Origin: Desulfofundulus thermosubterraneus DSM 16057
GTDB taxonomy: Bacteria; Bacillota; Desulfotomaculia; Desulfotomaculales; Desulfovirgulaceae
Direction: 5' to 3'
NCBI RefSeq assembly: GCF_900142025.1
Contig: NZ_FQZM01000042.1
Coordinates: 1 to 32,629 of the forward strand
Length of the DNA: 32,629 bases
In this document: positions 22,551 to 31,872 of the stretch, in pieces
How positions within the stretch are numbered: the first letter of the stretch is position 1
Layout: each line of letters opens with the position of its first letter
The notes under the pieces: model-generated
Told to the model about the DNA's origin: nothing
Seen by the model: the letters and a program-made list of their open reading frames with translations, nothing else
Database searches by the model: none
Program-made: the position numbers and the translations under genes

Positions 22551-24653
22551 TCACGATATGGTGATTTTTATGTCCAGGGCAAAGGCCCCGTCCGGATAGG
22601 CAAAAACCGGGTTAATATCCATTTCCTCAATTTCGGGAAAATCAAGCACCAACCTGGCAGTTCGGGCAATCATTTCCACGATAGCTCCGAAATCCTTTGG
22701 CTTTTCGCCGCGGTAACCCCGTAACAACGTGTAAGCCCTGGTTTCGGTAAGCATTTGCTGGATTTCCTGCCTGGTGAGGCCGTGGGCCAGGCGGAAGGAG
22801 ACATCTTTTAAAAGGTTGACGTAAATTCCTCCCAGTCCAAAGGCTATTAAAGGGCCGAACTGTACGTCCCGGGTCATGCCAATGATTAATTCCGTTCCCG
22901 GGGGCATCATTTTTTGAATCTCAATGCCGTAGATAACCACTTTGGGCAGGAAACGTTGGACGTTTTCGGTAATCTCAATAAATGCCTTTTTTACTTCCTG
23001 GGGAGTTTCCACCCCTATTTTTACTCCCCCGATGTCGGTTTTGTGTAAAATTTGGGGGGAGGCCACCTTCATTACCACCGGAAAGCCAATTTCCTGTGCC
23101 ATGGCCGCCGCTTCATCAGGACTGGTGGCCAGGACAATGGGGGCCACGGCAATCCCGTAGCAACCGGCCACCTGGCTGGCTTCACTGCCCAGGAGAGTTA
23201 ACCGGCCTTCCTGGTGTACTTTTTGCAAGATTTCTTTAACCCGTTCGGGCTGGATACCACCCAGCTCGAGCTCCTTTTCTTTTTCCGGCAATTCCCTGGC
23301 CCGGGCGTAGCGCACCATCCCGCTCAAGACTTTGACCGCCGGTTCGGGAAAGGTGAAACAGGGTATGCCTTCTTCTGCCAGGAGCTTAGCTCCTCCCGCC
23401 AGGGTTTTTCCGCCCATATAGGCAGCAAGTACCGGCTTGTCCGGGTAAATGCGGTGAGTTTCAATGATGGCCAGGGCGGTTTGTTCCGGTTCAGTGACTG
23501 CCGTAGGGCAAACCAGCACCAGTGCGCTGTCCACACTTTGATCTCCGAGTACCTTTTCCAGGGCAAAGCGATAGCGGTTTTCGCCAGCGTCACCTAGGAC
23601 GTCTACCGGGTTGTAAATGGCTGCTTCCCGCGGCAGGTTGGCCCTTAGCTCCTGGCTGGTTTCCTTGCTTAAGCGGGCCATGGTTAGTTCGCTCATTTCG
23701 ATGCTGTCCGTGGTCACAATGCCAGGTCCTCCGGCATTGGTTACCACCGCCACTCGGTTTCCTTTAGGTATAGGTTGGTGGGCAAAGGCAACGGCCAGAT
23801 CAAAAAGCTCGGCCATGCTCCGGGCGCGGATGACCCCGCATTGCCGGAAAGCTGTCTCATAGGCCAGGTCGCTGCCGGCAAGGGCTCCGGTATGGGAGGA
23901 AGCGGCCTGGGCCCCGGCCTGGCTGGCACCGCTTTTGAGGATGATCACCGGCTTTTTGTGGCTGGCCGCCCTGGCCACCTGTAAAAACTGCTGGCCCCGG
24001 GCCACGTCCTCGATGTAACAGAGGATGACCCTGGTGTTGGGGTCGTTGGCCGCTTCAGCTATAAAATCCGCTTCATTAAGATCGGCTTTGTTTCCCAGGC
24101 TGACAATCCGGGAAAAGCCCAGTCCGGTGGCCAGGCTCCAGTCCAAAATGGCCACCAGCATGGCCCCACTCTGGGAAATGAAAGCTATGTTCCCCTGCTT
24201 CGGAAAAACGGCAGAAAAGGAGGCGTTTATGGGTACGTGGGTATCCATCATACCAACACAGTTGGGTCCTAAAAGGCCCATGCCGTAACTGCGGCAAATG
24301 TGGGTGAGTTCCTTTTCCAGAATTAGTCCTTCCTTACCCACTTCCTTAAATCCCGCCGAGATTACTACCAGATTTTTGGCCCCCGTAAGGCCGCATTCCT
24401 GTGCTACGGCGATAACCCGGTTGGCCGGAACGGCGACCACTACCAGGTCCACGCTTTCCCCGATGGCGCTTAAATTGGGATAACAGCAAAGCCCTTCTAT
24501 TTCTTCCTCTTTGGGATTGACGGGATAAATCCTGCCCGGGTAACCGCAGGCGAGCATATTTTTCACCAAAACGTTGCCAATTTTACCAGGTTTTTTTGAA
24601 GCACCGACAATGGCCACCGTTTGGGGGCGAAAAAAAGCATGCAGGTCCGCCAA
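22551..24653 (-). CDS. ADP-forming acetyl-CoA synthetase (fused alpha-beta)
   Basis: Converts acetyl-CoA (or another acyl-CoA) plus ADP and phosphate to acid, CoA and ATP in one step. The 700 residues hold, in order, a CoA-binding domain (TVAIVGASKKPGKIGN), succinyl-CoA-ligase-like domains with the phosphorylated His in SSHTGALAGSD (about residue 254), and an ATP-grasp domain (GFPVVMKVASPQILHKTDIG). Both halves are on one chain, as in many bacterial Acd proteins. The start is TTG, with AGGTGA five bases ahead. It is translated just before the DRTGG protein. The substrate range cannot be told from sequence. Confidence 0.92.
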   Translation of the reverse strand: MADLHAFFRPQTVAIVGASKKPGKIGNVLVKNMLACGYPGRIYPVNPKEEEIEGLCCYPNLSAIGESVDLVVVAVPANRVIAVAQECGLTGAKNLVVISAGFKEVGKEGLILEKELTHICRSYGMGLLGPNCVGMMDTHVPINASFSAVFPKQGNIAFISQSGAMLVAILDWSLATGLGFSRIVSLGNKADLNEADFIAEAANDPNTRVILCYIEDVARGQQFLQVARAASHKKPVIILKSGASQAGAQAASSHTGALAGSDLAYETAFRQCGVIRARSMAELFDLAVAFAHQPIPKGNRVAVVTNAGGPGIVTTDSIEMSELTMARLSKETSQELRANLPREAAIYNPVDVLGDAGENRYRFALEKVLGDQSVDSALVLVCPTAVTEPEQTALAIIETHRIYPDKPVLAAYMGGKTLAGGAKLLAEEGIPCFTFPEPAVKVLSGMVRYARARELPEKEKELELGGIQPERVKEILQKVHQEGRLTLLGSEASQVAGCYGIAVAPIVLATSPDEAAAMAQEIGFPVVMKVASPQILHKTDIGGVKIGVETPQEVKKAFIEITENVQRFLPKVVIYGIEIQKMMPPGTELIIGMTRDVQFGPLIAFGLGGIYVNLLKDVSFRLAHGLTRQEIQQMLTETRAYTLLRGYRGEKPKDFGAIVEMIARTARLVLDFPEIEEMDINPVFAYPDGAFALDIKITIS

Positions 24654-24800
24654 CTATCTCACCTACTTTGAACCTGGTTCGGTTGTGTTTATCATGTCCG
24701 GTAAGGAGATAAAGCATACCATAGGGCGGCCTGCATTTGCCTAATGGGCAGCAACTTATAGTAATGCTTAAGTTGTCTCTAGTGGGCTAAAATAACCTTC
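24654..24800. other. noncoding spacer between otsB and the acyl-CoA synthetase gene
   Basis: 147 bases, no gene. It contains CAACTTA (24752-24758) and TAAGTTG (24769-24775), a 7-bp inverted repeat without a T tract, and a GAACCTGGTTC palindrome at 24670-24680, just ahead of the TTG start. No convincing promoter boxes were found. Confidence 0.4.
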
Positions 24801-25577
24801 TCATGGAGCAAGCAAGAGCAGCATTTGATAAACCTCCCGTGGTGAGGGTAGGCGGGCGGTTGCCGCACTGGGACGAGGCTGGGAACTAATCAGGATACCG
24901 CAGCCCTCCCCGAGAGCCATAAATGCGTCCTCATCGGTACGGTCATCTCCGATGTAAACCGGCAGTGCTCCGGCATGTTTCCGGCAAAGGTACTGCACCG
25001 CTTTGCCTTTGTTAACTTCCCGGGGGCGTATTTCCAGCACCTTTTTCCCCGGTAAGAGCTCCAGCCGGTCTTTGCCCATGATGGGGGCTGCTCTTTCAAT
25101 AAAACTACCCAGCACCCCCCGGGCCAACTCGGGCTCCGCCAGGCGATAATGCAAGGCCAGGGATATGCCTTTATTTTCAACTAGAAAGCCACTGCTGCCG
25201 GCTACGCATTCACGGGCTATTCTTTCCAGGGTTAAAATATCTTCTTCCAGCTTGCGATTCTCGAACAGGCGGTATGTTTTGCCCCCGGCTTCCTGTATTT
25301 CCGCCCCATGGGAACCAACCAGGTGCAAGCCGGTTAGGGGCAGTAGCTTATGTAGTTCGGCCAGTTTACGGCCACTGATCACCGCTACTGCTCGGTCGGG
25401 GGAAAGGGTTAATTTTTTTAGAACAGCCAGGAGCTCCTGGTTCGGCCAGGCTAGATCGGGGCTTGGGGCAATGGGCACCAGGGTACCGTCGTAATCAAGC
25501 ATGAGCAGCAATTGCGGTGCCGTGACCATCCATGCAGCCAGTTTTTCCGGGGTTGTTAGGGGGGGTTCCTTACACAC
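24801..25577 (-). CDS. otsB: trehalose-6-phosphate phosphatase
   Basis: Removes phosphate from trehalose-6-phosphate to give trehalose. A HAD-family protein of 258 residues with LDYDGTLVPI (nucleophile Asp28 and Asp30), AVISGRKLAEL, LVGSHGAEI, and the C-terminal YIGDDRTDEDAF with the metal-binding Asp residues. Lys in EIRPREVNKGKAV also fits the family. The start is GTG. It follows otsA by 21 bases and is the last gene of the glycan/trehalose group. Confidence 0.93.
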   Translation of the reverse strand: MCKEPPLTTPEKLAAWMVTAPQLLLMLDYDGTLVPIAPSPDLAWPNQELLAVLKKLTLSPDRAVAVISGRKLAELHKLLPLTGLHLVGSHGAEIQEAGGKTYRLFENRKLEEDILTLERIARECVAGSSGFLVENKGISLALHYRLAEPELARGVLGSFIERAAPIMGKDRLELLPGKKVLEIRPREVNKGKAVQYLCRKHAGALPVYIGDDRTDEDAFMALGEGCGILISSQPRPSAATARLPSPREVYQMLLLLAP

Positions 25578-25598
25578 CGGGGAACCTGACCTCCCTGC

Positions 25599-27062
25599 TT
25601 AGAGGTTGGCGGCGTTAATGGCAGCTGGGGTGAGGCCGGAACCCAGGCTTTTAACCAGCATCAAGTTGCTCTGCCACCACCAGCGTACATCCCGGCTTTT
25701 CACAATGCGGCGCAAAGATTCCAGGCGGCTTTTTTGTTCCTGGAAAGGCATCTCCAGGGCCATTTTGATTTTGGCTGCCAGGTGGGCCGGTTCAAAGGGA
25801 TTGGCCAGCAGTGCCCCGTGAAGTTCCTGGGCCGCCCCGGCAAAGGGGCTTAGGATTAACACTCCCTTGCCGTCAATGCGCGAAGCCACGAATTCCTTGG
25901 CCACCAGATTAAGGCCGTCCCTTAAGGCCGTCACCAGTAGCACATCGGCAGCCAGGTAATGAGCTACCAACTCTGCCTGGTCTAGGGCTTGATAACGGTA
26001 GCGCACCGGTACGGCTCCGTACCCCTGGTCGTACCGTCCGTTAATTTCGCCTACTATCCGTTCAACTTCCCGCTTTAAGGTTCCGTATTCGCCAATACCA
26101 TTGCGGCTGGGTACGGCAATTTGTAGAAGGGTGACCCTTCCACGGTATGCAGGGTACTTTTCCAAAAGGTAGGCCATGGCTCTTATCCGTTCGGGAATTC
26201 CTTTGGTATAGTCCATGCGATCTATGCCCAGAAGTACCTTTTCCGCAGCCAGGGATTTGCGTATTTCCTCCGCCCGGGCACGCACGGCGGGATCGGCAGC
26301 CAGCTGTTCGAAACGGTGGTAGTTGATACCCACCGGCAGAGCCTGTACCAGAATGCGGCGGTTACGCAGGCGAATCAGACCCTGTTCCGGGTAAATCCTA
26401 GCCGGATAATAGCACGCAACAGTGTCCAGGAAATTTTGCGCGTACCGGCTGGTATGGAAAGCGATCAGGTCGCTGCCTAAAAGGCCGTAGATAATCTGGC
26501 GCCCCCAGGGAAGGATCTGGAAAAGGTCCGCCGGGGGAAAGGGAATGTGCCAGAAGAAGGCAATGGTAGCTCCCGGTGATCTGTGCCGTAAAAGCTGTGG
26601 TACCAGGGCAAGGTGAAAATCGTGTATCCAGTAGATCCCCTTTTTTGCTTCCAGGGTAATCCGGGCGAACTTTTGGTTGACCCGGCGGTAGGCATCCCAG
26701 TAAGCCCTTTCAAAGGAACAACGTTCGGGCAGTTGGTGGCACAGGGGCCAAAGACAAGCGTTGCAGAAACCGTGGTAGTAGTTTTCATGTTCTTCAGGGG
26801 AGAGAAAAACCTCCTGGATGTGATAGCGTGGCTCTGCCGGTGGGATGCCCAGCTTAACGCCCCGGTCTTTGCCCGTATGATCAATGCGCCCGCACCAGGA
26901 GATCCAGGTTCCCCCGTGGGCGGTCAGAACCGGTTCTACCGCCGAAGTTAATCCTCCAACGGTGCGTTTGGTAATCAATTGATCGTGATCCTTCTGGAAG
27001 GTATAGGCTCCACGATTGGAAATTACAACTACCTGTGAGGGGGTACGTCCATAGCCGTACAC
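25599..27062 (-). CDS. otsA: trehalose-6-phosphate synthase
   Basis: GT20 glycosyltransferase joining a nucleotide-glucose donor to glucose-6-phosphate. The 487 residues contain [56 protein letters not shown] and [16 protein letters not shown], all family landmarks. The GTG at 27062 is the preferred start because GGAGGT sits seven bases ahead; the longer frame from 27089 reads through this ribosome site and overlaps the upstream gene. It is 16 bases behind the debranching-type enzyme and ahead of otsB. Confidence 0.94.
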   Translation of the reverse strand: MYGYGRTPSQVVVISNRGAYTFQKDHDQLITKRTVGGLTSAVEPVLTAHGGTWISWCGRIDHTGKDRGVKLGIPPAEPRYHIQEVFLSPEEHENYYHGFCNACLWPLCHQLPERCSFERAYWDAYRRVNQKFARITLEAKKGIYWIHDFHLALVPQLLRHRSPGATIAFFWHIPFPPADLFQILPWGRQIIYGLLGSDLIAFHTSRYAQNFLDTVACYYPARIYPEQGLIRLRNRRILVQALPVGINYHRFEQLAADPAVRARAEEIRKSLAAEKVLLGIDRMDYTKGIPERIRAMAYLLEKYPAYRGRVTLLQIAVPSRNGIGEYGTLKREVERIVGEINGRYDQGYGAVPVRYRYQALDQAELVAHYLAADVLLVTALRDGLNLVAKEFVASRIDGKGVLILSPFAGAAQELHGALLANPFEPAHLAAKIKMALEMPFQEQKSRLESLRRIVKSRDVRWWWQSNLMLVKSLGSGLTPAAINAANL

Positions 27063-27078
27063 AACTTCCACCTCCTTT

Positions 27079-29259
27079 TTAATTTTCAATGATCACGCGG
27101 GTGTTACCTGTGGCCCGCAGCACTCCGCAATAGGCTTTACCCTGTTTACGGGTAAATTCCAGATCTACCGTGCCGCAACCCGTGGCAAGGTTACAGATCT
27201 GGATTTCCTGGACCCAGGGAGGCAGCTGAGGAGCGCTTACCCGCACCTCGTTGCCCCAGCAGGAGATGCCCAGCATGGTGCGTATGAGCAGAGGCATGGT
27301 TCCTACGGCCCAGGCCTGGGGGTCACAGGCGGTGGGGTAATGTACGGGCCCACCGTCTCTGCGCCTCGTAAAACCACAAAAGACTTCCGGTAACCGGTGA
27401 TATGGGAAGGACATGGCTGCCTCAAAAAGGCCGCTGACCACTTTTTCCAGCAGGTCAAACTGGCGGTAGCAACGCAATCCGTAAGCAATGATGGCGTTGT
27501 CATGGGGCCAGACCGAACCGTTATGATAACTCATGGGGTTATACGGTCCCATGGATTTGCTCATGGTGCGAATACCCCATCCGGAATACATGTCGCTTGC
27601 CAACAGCCGCCTGGCCACGGTTACGGCAAGCTCTTCGGGTAGAATGCCGGTAAACAGGCAGTGGCCCGGGTTAGAGACAATGGTTTTAACCTGTTTCTTG
27701 TCACCATCCAGGGCAAAGGCCAGGTACTCCTCATCTTCCATCCAGAAAGCTTCTAAAAACTTGCGTTGCAGGACCAGGGCTTCCTGTTCCAGCTCACAGG
27801 CCCAGTCGTTCTTTCCCAGTACCCGGCCCATTTCAGCGGCCCGCTTTAAAGCCAGGTAATAATAGGCCTGTACTTCTACCAGGGCGATGGGACCCGTGGG
27901 CAGGCTGCCCCGGGGATCAATAACCCCGTCCCAGGAATCTTTCCAGCCCTGGTTTGTCAGCCCTGCGGGGGAACGGACGGCATATTCAATAAATCCGTCG
28001 CCGTCCCTATCCCCATATTTCCGGCACCATTCCACGGCCGCAAAAAGGTTCGGAGCCAGATCGAGGACCAGCTGTTTGTTTCCAGTCCAGCGGTAGGTTT
28101 CGGAAAGCAGGATGATGAACCAGGGAGTGGCGTCCACGCTGCCGTAATAGGGAGTATGGGGGATTTCCCCGCAGGCGGCCAGCTCTCCCCGGCGAAGCTC
28201 GTGGAGTATTTTCCCGGGTTCTTCATCCCGCCAGGGGTTATCCTCTTTCCCCTGCAGGCGGGCCAGGAAGTACAGGCTATCCCGGGCAATGTCGGGGTTG
28301 ACAATTAAAGCCTGCCAGGAAGTAATCAGGGCGTCCCGCCCAAAGGGGGCCGCATACCAGGGTATGCCGGCCTGCACAATGGTGCCTAGATCGGGATAGC
28401 GTGTGCACAGGGCGCACAGGTCGGTCACGTTGCGCCGGAGCATGTTGCTCAAAAAGACATTATCGCTTTTAAACTGGGTACATTGCTCTTTCCACTTTTC
28501 GTAGAGGGAAGAGGTTTTGCGCACTGCCCGGCTGAATCCCGCGGCAACCGTTCCACTTCCTCCAGTGCTGGCAGGATCGGGCTTGTTGCCGATAAAAGGT
28601 TTCACCTGCATATAGAGGTAAACCTTGCGTCCAGGGGGCAGGGTGAGGGAGAACCGGGCGGTGGCCAGGTTTTTTTCTTCGTTTACCTCCACGCTGTCGG
28701 GGTAAGGGGAAAAGGAGACACTGGTATAGCGGCACAGGTCATCCCTTCCCCGGTACCCAAAGAGAACTCCCTCCCGGGTAGACACCGGGGTGAAAATTTC
28801 CCCCTTTTGCTTGCGGATAAAGCCCCGGACCTCAAAAATATCCCGGAAATCGGCCCCCAGGGTGAACTGGAGGGTAATCATTACGGGCATGGGGTTGAAA
28901 TTTATAAGCCGTAACCGTTGGAACAGGGCGTTATCCAGGACCCGCAGGGTGCGGATGTGAATGGTGCTTGCCGGGATCACATGATTACCCCGGTCCAGGG
29001 CCGGGTTGGTAAGTTCGAATTGGGCAAAGTGGCTGTCCTTAATGGAGGAGGAGAGGAATAAAAGATTTCCTTCCGTTAGCCCCATTTCCAGACAGCTCAG
29101 ATAGCGGGTGTCCCGGCAATAAAGCCCCAAGCCCGCATTATACTCATGGCACACTTCTCCCTCGGGTCCGCAGATGAAAAAAAGTTCTCCTTCTTTAAGC
29201 ACTTCCTGGGAAAAGGACGTCCGGGTGGCTAACCCCGGTATGTGGGTGATATCAAGCAC
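27079..29259 (-). CDS. amylo-alpha-1,6-glucosidase / glycogen-debranching-type glycoside hydrolase
   Basis: A 726-residue cytoplasmic protein without a signal peptide. The N-terminal beta-rich domain (about 10-260; GLGLYCRDTRYLSCLEM, RLINFNPMPV) is of the debranching-enzyme N-terminal type. The C-terminal (alpha/alpha)6 domain (about 290-650) has WYAAPFGRDALITSWQAL, NQGWKDSWDGV and SYHNGSVWPHDNAIIAYG, which carry acidic residues of the catalytic pocket. Related enzymes trim alpha-glucans or hydrolyse glucose-containing small molecules. The start is GTG with AGGAGGTAA. It lies 11 bases behind the GT4 gene and 16 ahead of otsA, so a linked role in storage or solute glycans is inferred. Confidence 0.85.
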   Translation of the reverse strand: MLDITHIPGLATRTSFSQEVLKEGELFFICGPEGEVCHEYNAGLGLYCRDTRYLSCLEMGLTEGNLLFLSSSIKDSHFAQFELTNPALDRGNHVIPASTIHIRTLRVLDNALFQRLRLINFNPMPVMITLQFTLGADFRDIFEVRGFIRKQKGEIFTPVSTREGVLFGYRGRDDLCRYTSVSFSPYPDSVEVNEEKNLATARFSLTLPPGRKVYLYMQVKPFIGNKPDPASTGGSGTVAAGFSRAVRKTSSLYEKWKEQCTQFKSDNVFLSNMLRRNVTDLCALCTRYPDLGTIVQAGIPWYAAPFGRDALITSWQALIVNPDIARDSLYFLARLQGKEDNPWRDEEPGKILHELRRGELAACGEIPHTPYYGSVDATPWFIILLSETYRWTGNKQLVLDLAPNLFAAVEWCRKYGDRDGDGFIEYAVRSPAGLTNQGWKDSWDGVIDPRGSLPTGPIALVEVQAYYYLALKRAAEMGRVLGKNDWACELEQEALVLQRKFLEAFWMEDEEYLAFALDGDKKQVKTIVSNPGHCLFTGILPEELAVTVARRLLASDMYSGWGIRTMSKSMGPYNPMSYHNGSVWPHDNAIIAYGLRCYRQFDLLEKVVSGLFEAAMSFPYHRLPEVFCGFTRRRDGGPVHYPTACDPQAWAVGTMPLLIRTMLGISCWGNEVRVSAPQLPPWVQEIQICNLATGCGTVDLEFTRKQGKAYCGVLRATGNTRVIIEN

Positions 29260-29270
29260 CGCATTACCTC

Positions 29271-30476
29271 CTAGGCAATTTGTTTTTGCTTGCGCAGGTA
29301 ATAGGCCAGTGTTTTACCGTAAACCTGGAGTGTACGGGCTGTCATGACTTCGCAGGTAAAGTTTTTTTCTACCATTTGCCGACCTCTTTCACCCATTTGC
29401 CGGGCCTTCTGGGGATTGGCCAGCAAATGGCAGCATCTTTCGGCTAAAGCCTTGTGATCGTGCATCGGCACCACGTAGCCGTTGATATCGTCCTGGATTA
29501 CCTCGGGCATACCGCCGGCCCGGCTGACTACCATGGGACGACCCGTGGCCAGGGATTCCAGCATGGCCAGGCCAAAGGGCTCCTCAAAGCAGGAAGGGTA
29601 AATACAAGTTTCGGCGGCCTGGTACATCAACGGTATTTCATCCCAGGAGAAGAACCGGATAAAAATATCCCGTTCCAGCTCCAGTTCCGTAATCAGGCGT
29701 TTGATCCTTGATACGTGTTCGGGCTGCCGGCTGCCCCAGTCCACGGTTTTTTCCGTACCGGCCAGCACCAGCAGGGCATCCGGAAATTGTTCCTTGATAA
29801 GTTTGAAGGCCCTGATGCTGATATGGCAACCCTTATCATAACTCATGCGTGCCGGGTGGAAGATCACCCTTTTCCCTTTTAGTTCTGGATAGGTTTCCCG
29901 CGCCTTTTGCAGATCCTTTTCGGTAGGGGGCCTAAATCTTTCCAGATCGATGCCGTGGTGCACCACGGTAATCCTGTCTTCAGGAAAACCGGCTTTAGCC
30001 AGTTCTTTCTTGATGTAATGGCTTACCGCAATTACCGCATCCCATTCGGCGGCATGACGGCACATTTCTTCCCAGACGGAATCGGACCAGACGTTGTGGG
30101 CCGTTAGTACCAGGGGGATTCCCCAGCGCTTCTTTGCTTCCAGCAGAGCCTCAAGATGGACCGGACTGAAGTAATGCATGTTATGGGCGTGGATAATGTC
30201 AGGGTGAACTTGTTGGATAAAATCGCCAATCAACCGGCGAATATCATTTTTTCTGTCCATCATTTGTTTTGCATCCAGGCTGTTCAGATCCATTAGCCTG
30301 TGGCGTAAGATCCTTAATCCCCGCCAGGTGTAGTCCACATCCCCTTCCGGGGTGGACCCGGTGAGCAGGCTGACCTGGCAACCGTAGCGGGCAAGCTCTG
30401 GACACAACATGGCCAGATGGCTTTCCACCCCGCCGATAATCGGGGGAAAAGCCCAGTGTAACATAGCAATTCTCAC
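29271..30476 (-). CDS. GT4-family glycosyltransferase
   Basis: A 401-residue GT-B-fold enzyme. The N-terminal half starts HWAFPPIIGGVESHL. HAHNMHYF and AVSHYIKKEL lie before the HHGIDLERF hinge. The C-terminal half begins FHPARMSYDKGCHISIRAF and carries the nucleotide-sugar motif CFEEPFGLAMLESLA. It lacks membrane segments, so it acts in the cytoplasm. Donor and acceptor cannot be told from sequence; GT4 includes trehalose-forming TreT, sucrose-type and glycerate-linked enzymes as well as glycogen synthases. GTG start with GGGAGGTG. It is the first gene of the GT4 - hydrolase - otsA - otsB group, behind a consensus promoter. Confidence 0.88.
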   Translation of the reverse strand: MRIAMLHWAFPPIIGGVESHLAMLCPELARYGCQVSLLTGSTPEGDVDYTWRGLRILRHRLMDLNSLDAKQMMDRKNDIRRLIGDFIQQVHPDIIHAHNMHYFSPVHLEALLEAKKRWGIPLVLTAHNVWSDSVWEEMCRHAAEWDAVIAVSHYIKKELAKAGFPEDRITVVHHGIDLERFRPPTEKDLQKARETYPELKGKRVIFHPARMSYDKGCHISIRAFKLIKEQFPDALLVLAGTEKTVDWGSRQPEHVSRIKRLITELELERDIFIRFFSWDEIPLMYQAAETCIYPSCFEEPFGLAMLESLATGRPMVVSRAGGMPEVIQDDINGYVVPMHDHKALAERCCHLLANPQKARQMGERGRQMVEKNFTCEVMTARTLQVYGKTLAYYLRKQKQIA

Positions 30477-30489
30477 ACTGACACCTCCC

Positions 30490-30535
30490 TGAAAAAATAA
30501 TAGCCCCGGCTGGTTTCCTGCTGCCGGGTGTATTC
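30490..30535 (-). promoter_or_regulatory. possible attenuator hairpin in the leader of the GT4 operon
   Basis: On the minus strand CCCGGC and GCCGGG form a stem around a 12-base loop, with GCTATTATTTTTT directly behind. It is located about 20 bases ahead of the GT4 ribosome site. The T tract begins eight bases after the stem, so strength is uncertain. Confidence 0.5.
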
Positions 30536-30601
30536 AATGCAAAACTTCATCCGGCCAGGAGAAAACCCCCAAACCATAATTTTCTATCTTATTTTAAGAC
30601 T

Positions 30602-30631
30602 ATTATAAGCAGTTACCAGAAAAAATGTCAA
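30602..30631 (-). promoter_or_regulatory. consensus sigma-A promoter of the GT4-otsA-otsB operon
   Basis: Minus strand: TTGACA (plus 30626-30631), 18-base spacer, TATAAT (plus 30602-30607). It starts three bases past the ylbJ stop and reads away from ylbJ, giving a leader of about 120 bases. Confidence 0.85.
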
Positions 30632-30633
30632 GA

Positions 30634-31872
30634 TTATCTAGGACGGAGTACAATGACGCGTATATGGGTTAATATGACCAGCACCACAGACAGCATAATC
30701 ATGATACCCAGGGATAGAAGGAACAGGAACAGGGAGATAAGACTCGCGCTCCAAACAGAAACGGGTTGAACCGTGGTAAGAAGTGGTGCAAAAACAGGCT
30801 GGATGAGAGACTGGTTTAAAGTTGCTGCTGGGCCAAACATTAGATAGGTATAAAAGGCGGCCAGGATGGCATGCGCTACCCGTACCAGTATAAAAGTGCC
30901 CATGCGAATATCGGTTCCGGCGATCATGCTGGCTGCTTGGGCCTGGATAGACAGGCCGCTCCAGGCCAGGATCATGGCTACGGCAATCAACTGGTGGAGT
31001 AAAGGGGCAGCCGCTTCCGAAGCCAGCTTGGTACCCGTGGTCATTTCAAACAGCCCGCTGGCCAGGGCCGGGAGCACTGCCGGTGAGAGGCCGAGAGGCA
31101 CCAACAGCAGCCCTAATGCCCGGGCTACTAAGTCAATGACACCTGCTTGAGTGAGCAGGCGAATGATCACGGCAAAAAGAATAATAAAACCGCCGATGTT
31201 TAAAAGATTATTGATGGCATTTTTTACGGCATCGCCAATAATCTGGCCCGAAGTACGCTTATCCTGGCGCTGTCGGGTGACCATTTCGGCCAGGGCCCGT
31301 TTTAAAATCCAGGTATTTCTGTCGGCTATAGGCCGGGGGATCACCTCCGGGTCGCGACGGCCATAAAAACGCAAAGCTAGGCCAAGGGTAAGGTTGGCTA
31401 GGTAATGGGCTCCGGCAATGAGGGGACCGAGGGAGGCGTTGTGAAACATACCTACGGCTACCGCCACCAGCATGAATAGGGGGCTGGAGTTGTTTGTAAA
31501 AGACATTAACCGTTCCGCTTCGATTCTGGTGCATAGCTTTTGTGCCCGCAGACGGGCGGTAACCATGGCTCCAATGGGGTAGCCGCTGGTATAACCAATA
31601 GCCAGGACAAAGGATCCCGCACCAGGGACGTTAAAAAGGGGGCGCATAATTGGTTCCAGAAGAGCACCCATAAAATGCACAACCCCAAAATTCATGAGCA
31701 GTTCGGAAACGATGAAAAAAGGTAAAAGGGAAGGGAATACTATATTCCACCAGGCACCAAGGCCGTAGACCGCTCCCTCATAGACGGTTTGGGGCTGGGT
31801 AATCATGCCTAAAACAAACAGGAGAGCACAGGCCGTCCAGAACAGACGCATGGTTTCCCCGTGTTTTTGCAT
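30634..31872 (-). CDS. ylbJ: sporulation integral membrane protein YlbJ
   Basis: A polytopic membrane protein of 412 residues with many hydrophobic segments. In Bacillus it is needed for a normal spore coat/cortex; its biochemical role is not settled. Recognisable blocks are VFPSLLPFFIVSELLMNFGV, GYTSGYPIGAMVTARL, LMSFTNNSSPLFML and LPALASGLFEMTTGTKLA, typical of the nucleoside-recognition (gate) domain seen in YlbJ and SpmA/SpmB-type proteins. ATG 31872 has GGTGA ahead; an inner ATG seven codons later is possible. In Bacillus it follows coaD directly, whereas here about 9 kb of minus-strand genes lie between. Confidence 0.9.
   Translation of the reverse strand: MQKHGETMRLFWTACALLFVLGMITQPQTVYEGAVYGLGAWWNIVFPSLLPFFIVSELLMNFGVVHFMGALLEPIMRPLFNVPGAGSFVLAIGYTSGYPIGAMVTARLRAQKLCTRIEAERLMSFTNNSSPLFMLVAVAVGMFHNASLGPLIAGAHYLANLTLGLALRFYGRRDPEVIPRPIADRNTWILKRALAEMVTRQRQDKRTSGQIIGDAVKNAINNLLNIGGFIILFAVIIRLLTQAGVIDLVARALGLLLVPLGLSPAVLPALASGLFEMTTGTKLASEAAAPLLHQLIAVAMILAWSGLSIQAQAASMIAGTDIRMGTFILVRVAHAILAAFYTYLMFGPAATLNQSLIQPVFAPLLTTVQPVSVWSASLISLFLFLLSLGIMIMLSVVLVILTHIRVIVLRPR

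Noticed and set aside
24752-24775. Inverted repeat CAACTTA/TAAGTTG as otsB terminator
   Set aside because: Only 7 AT-rich base pairs and no T tract on either side.
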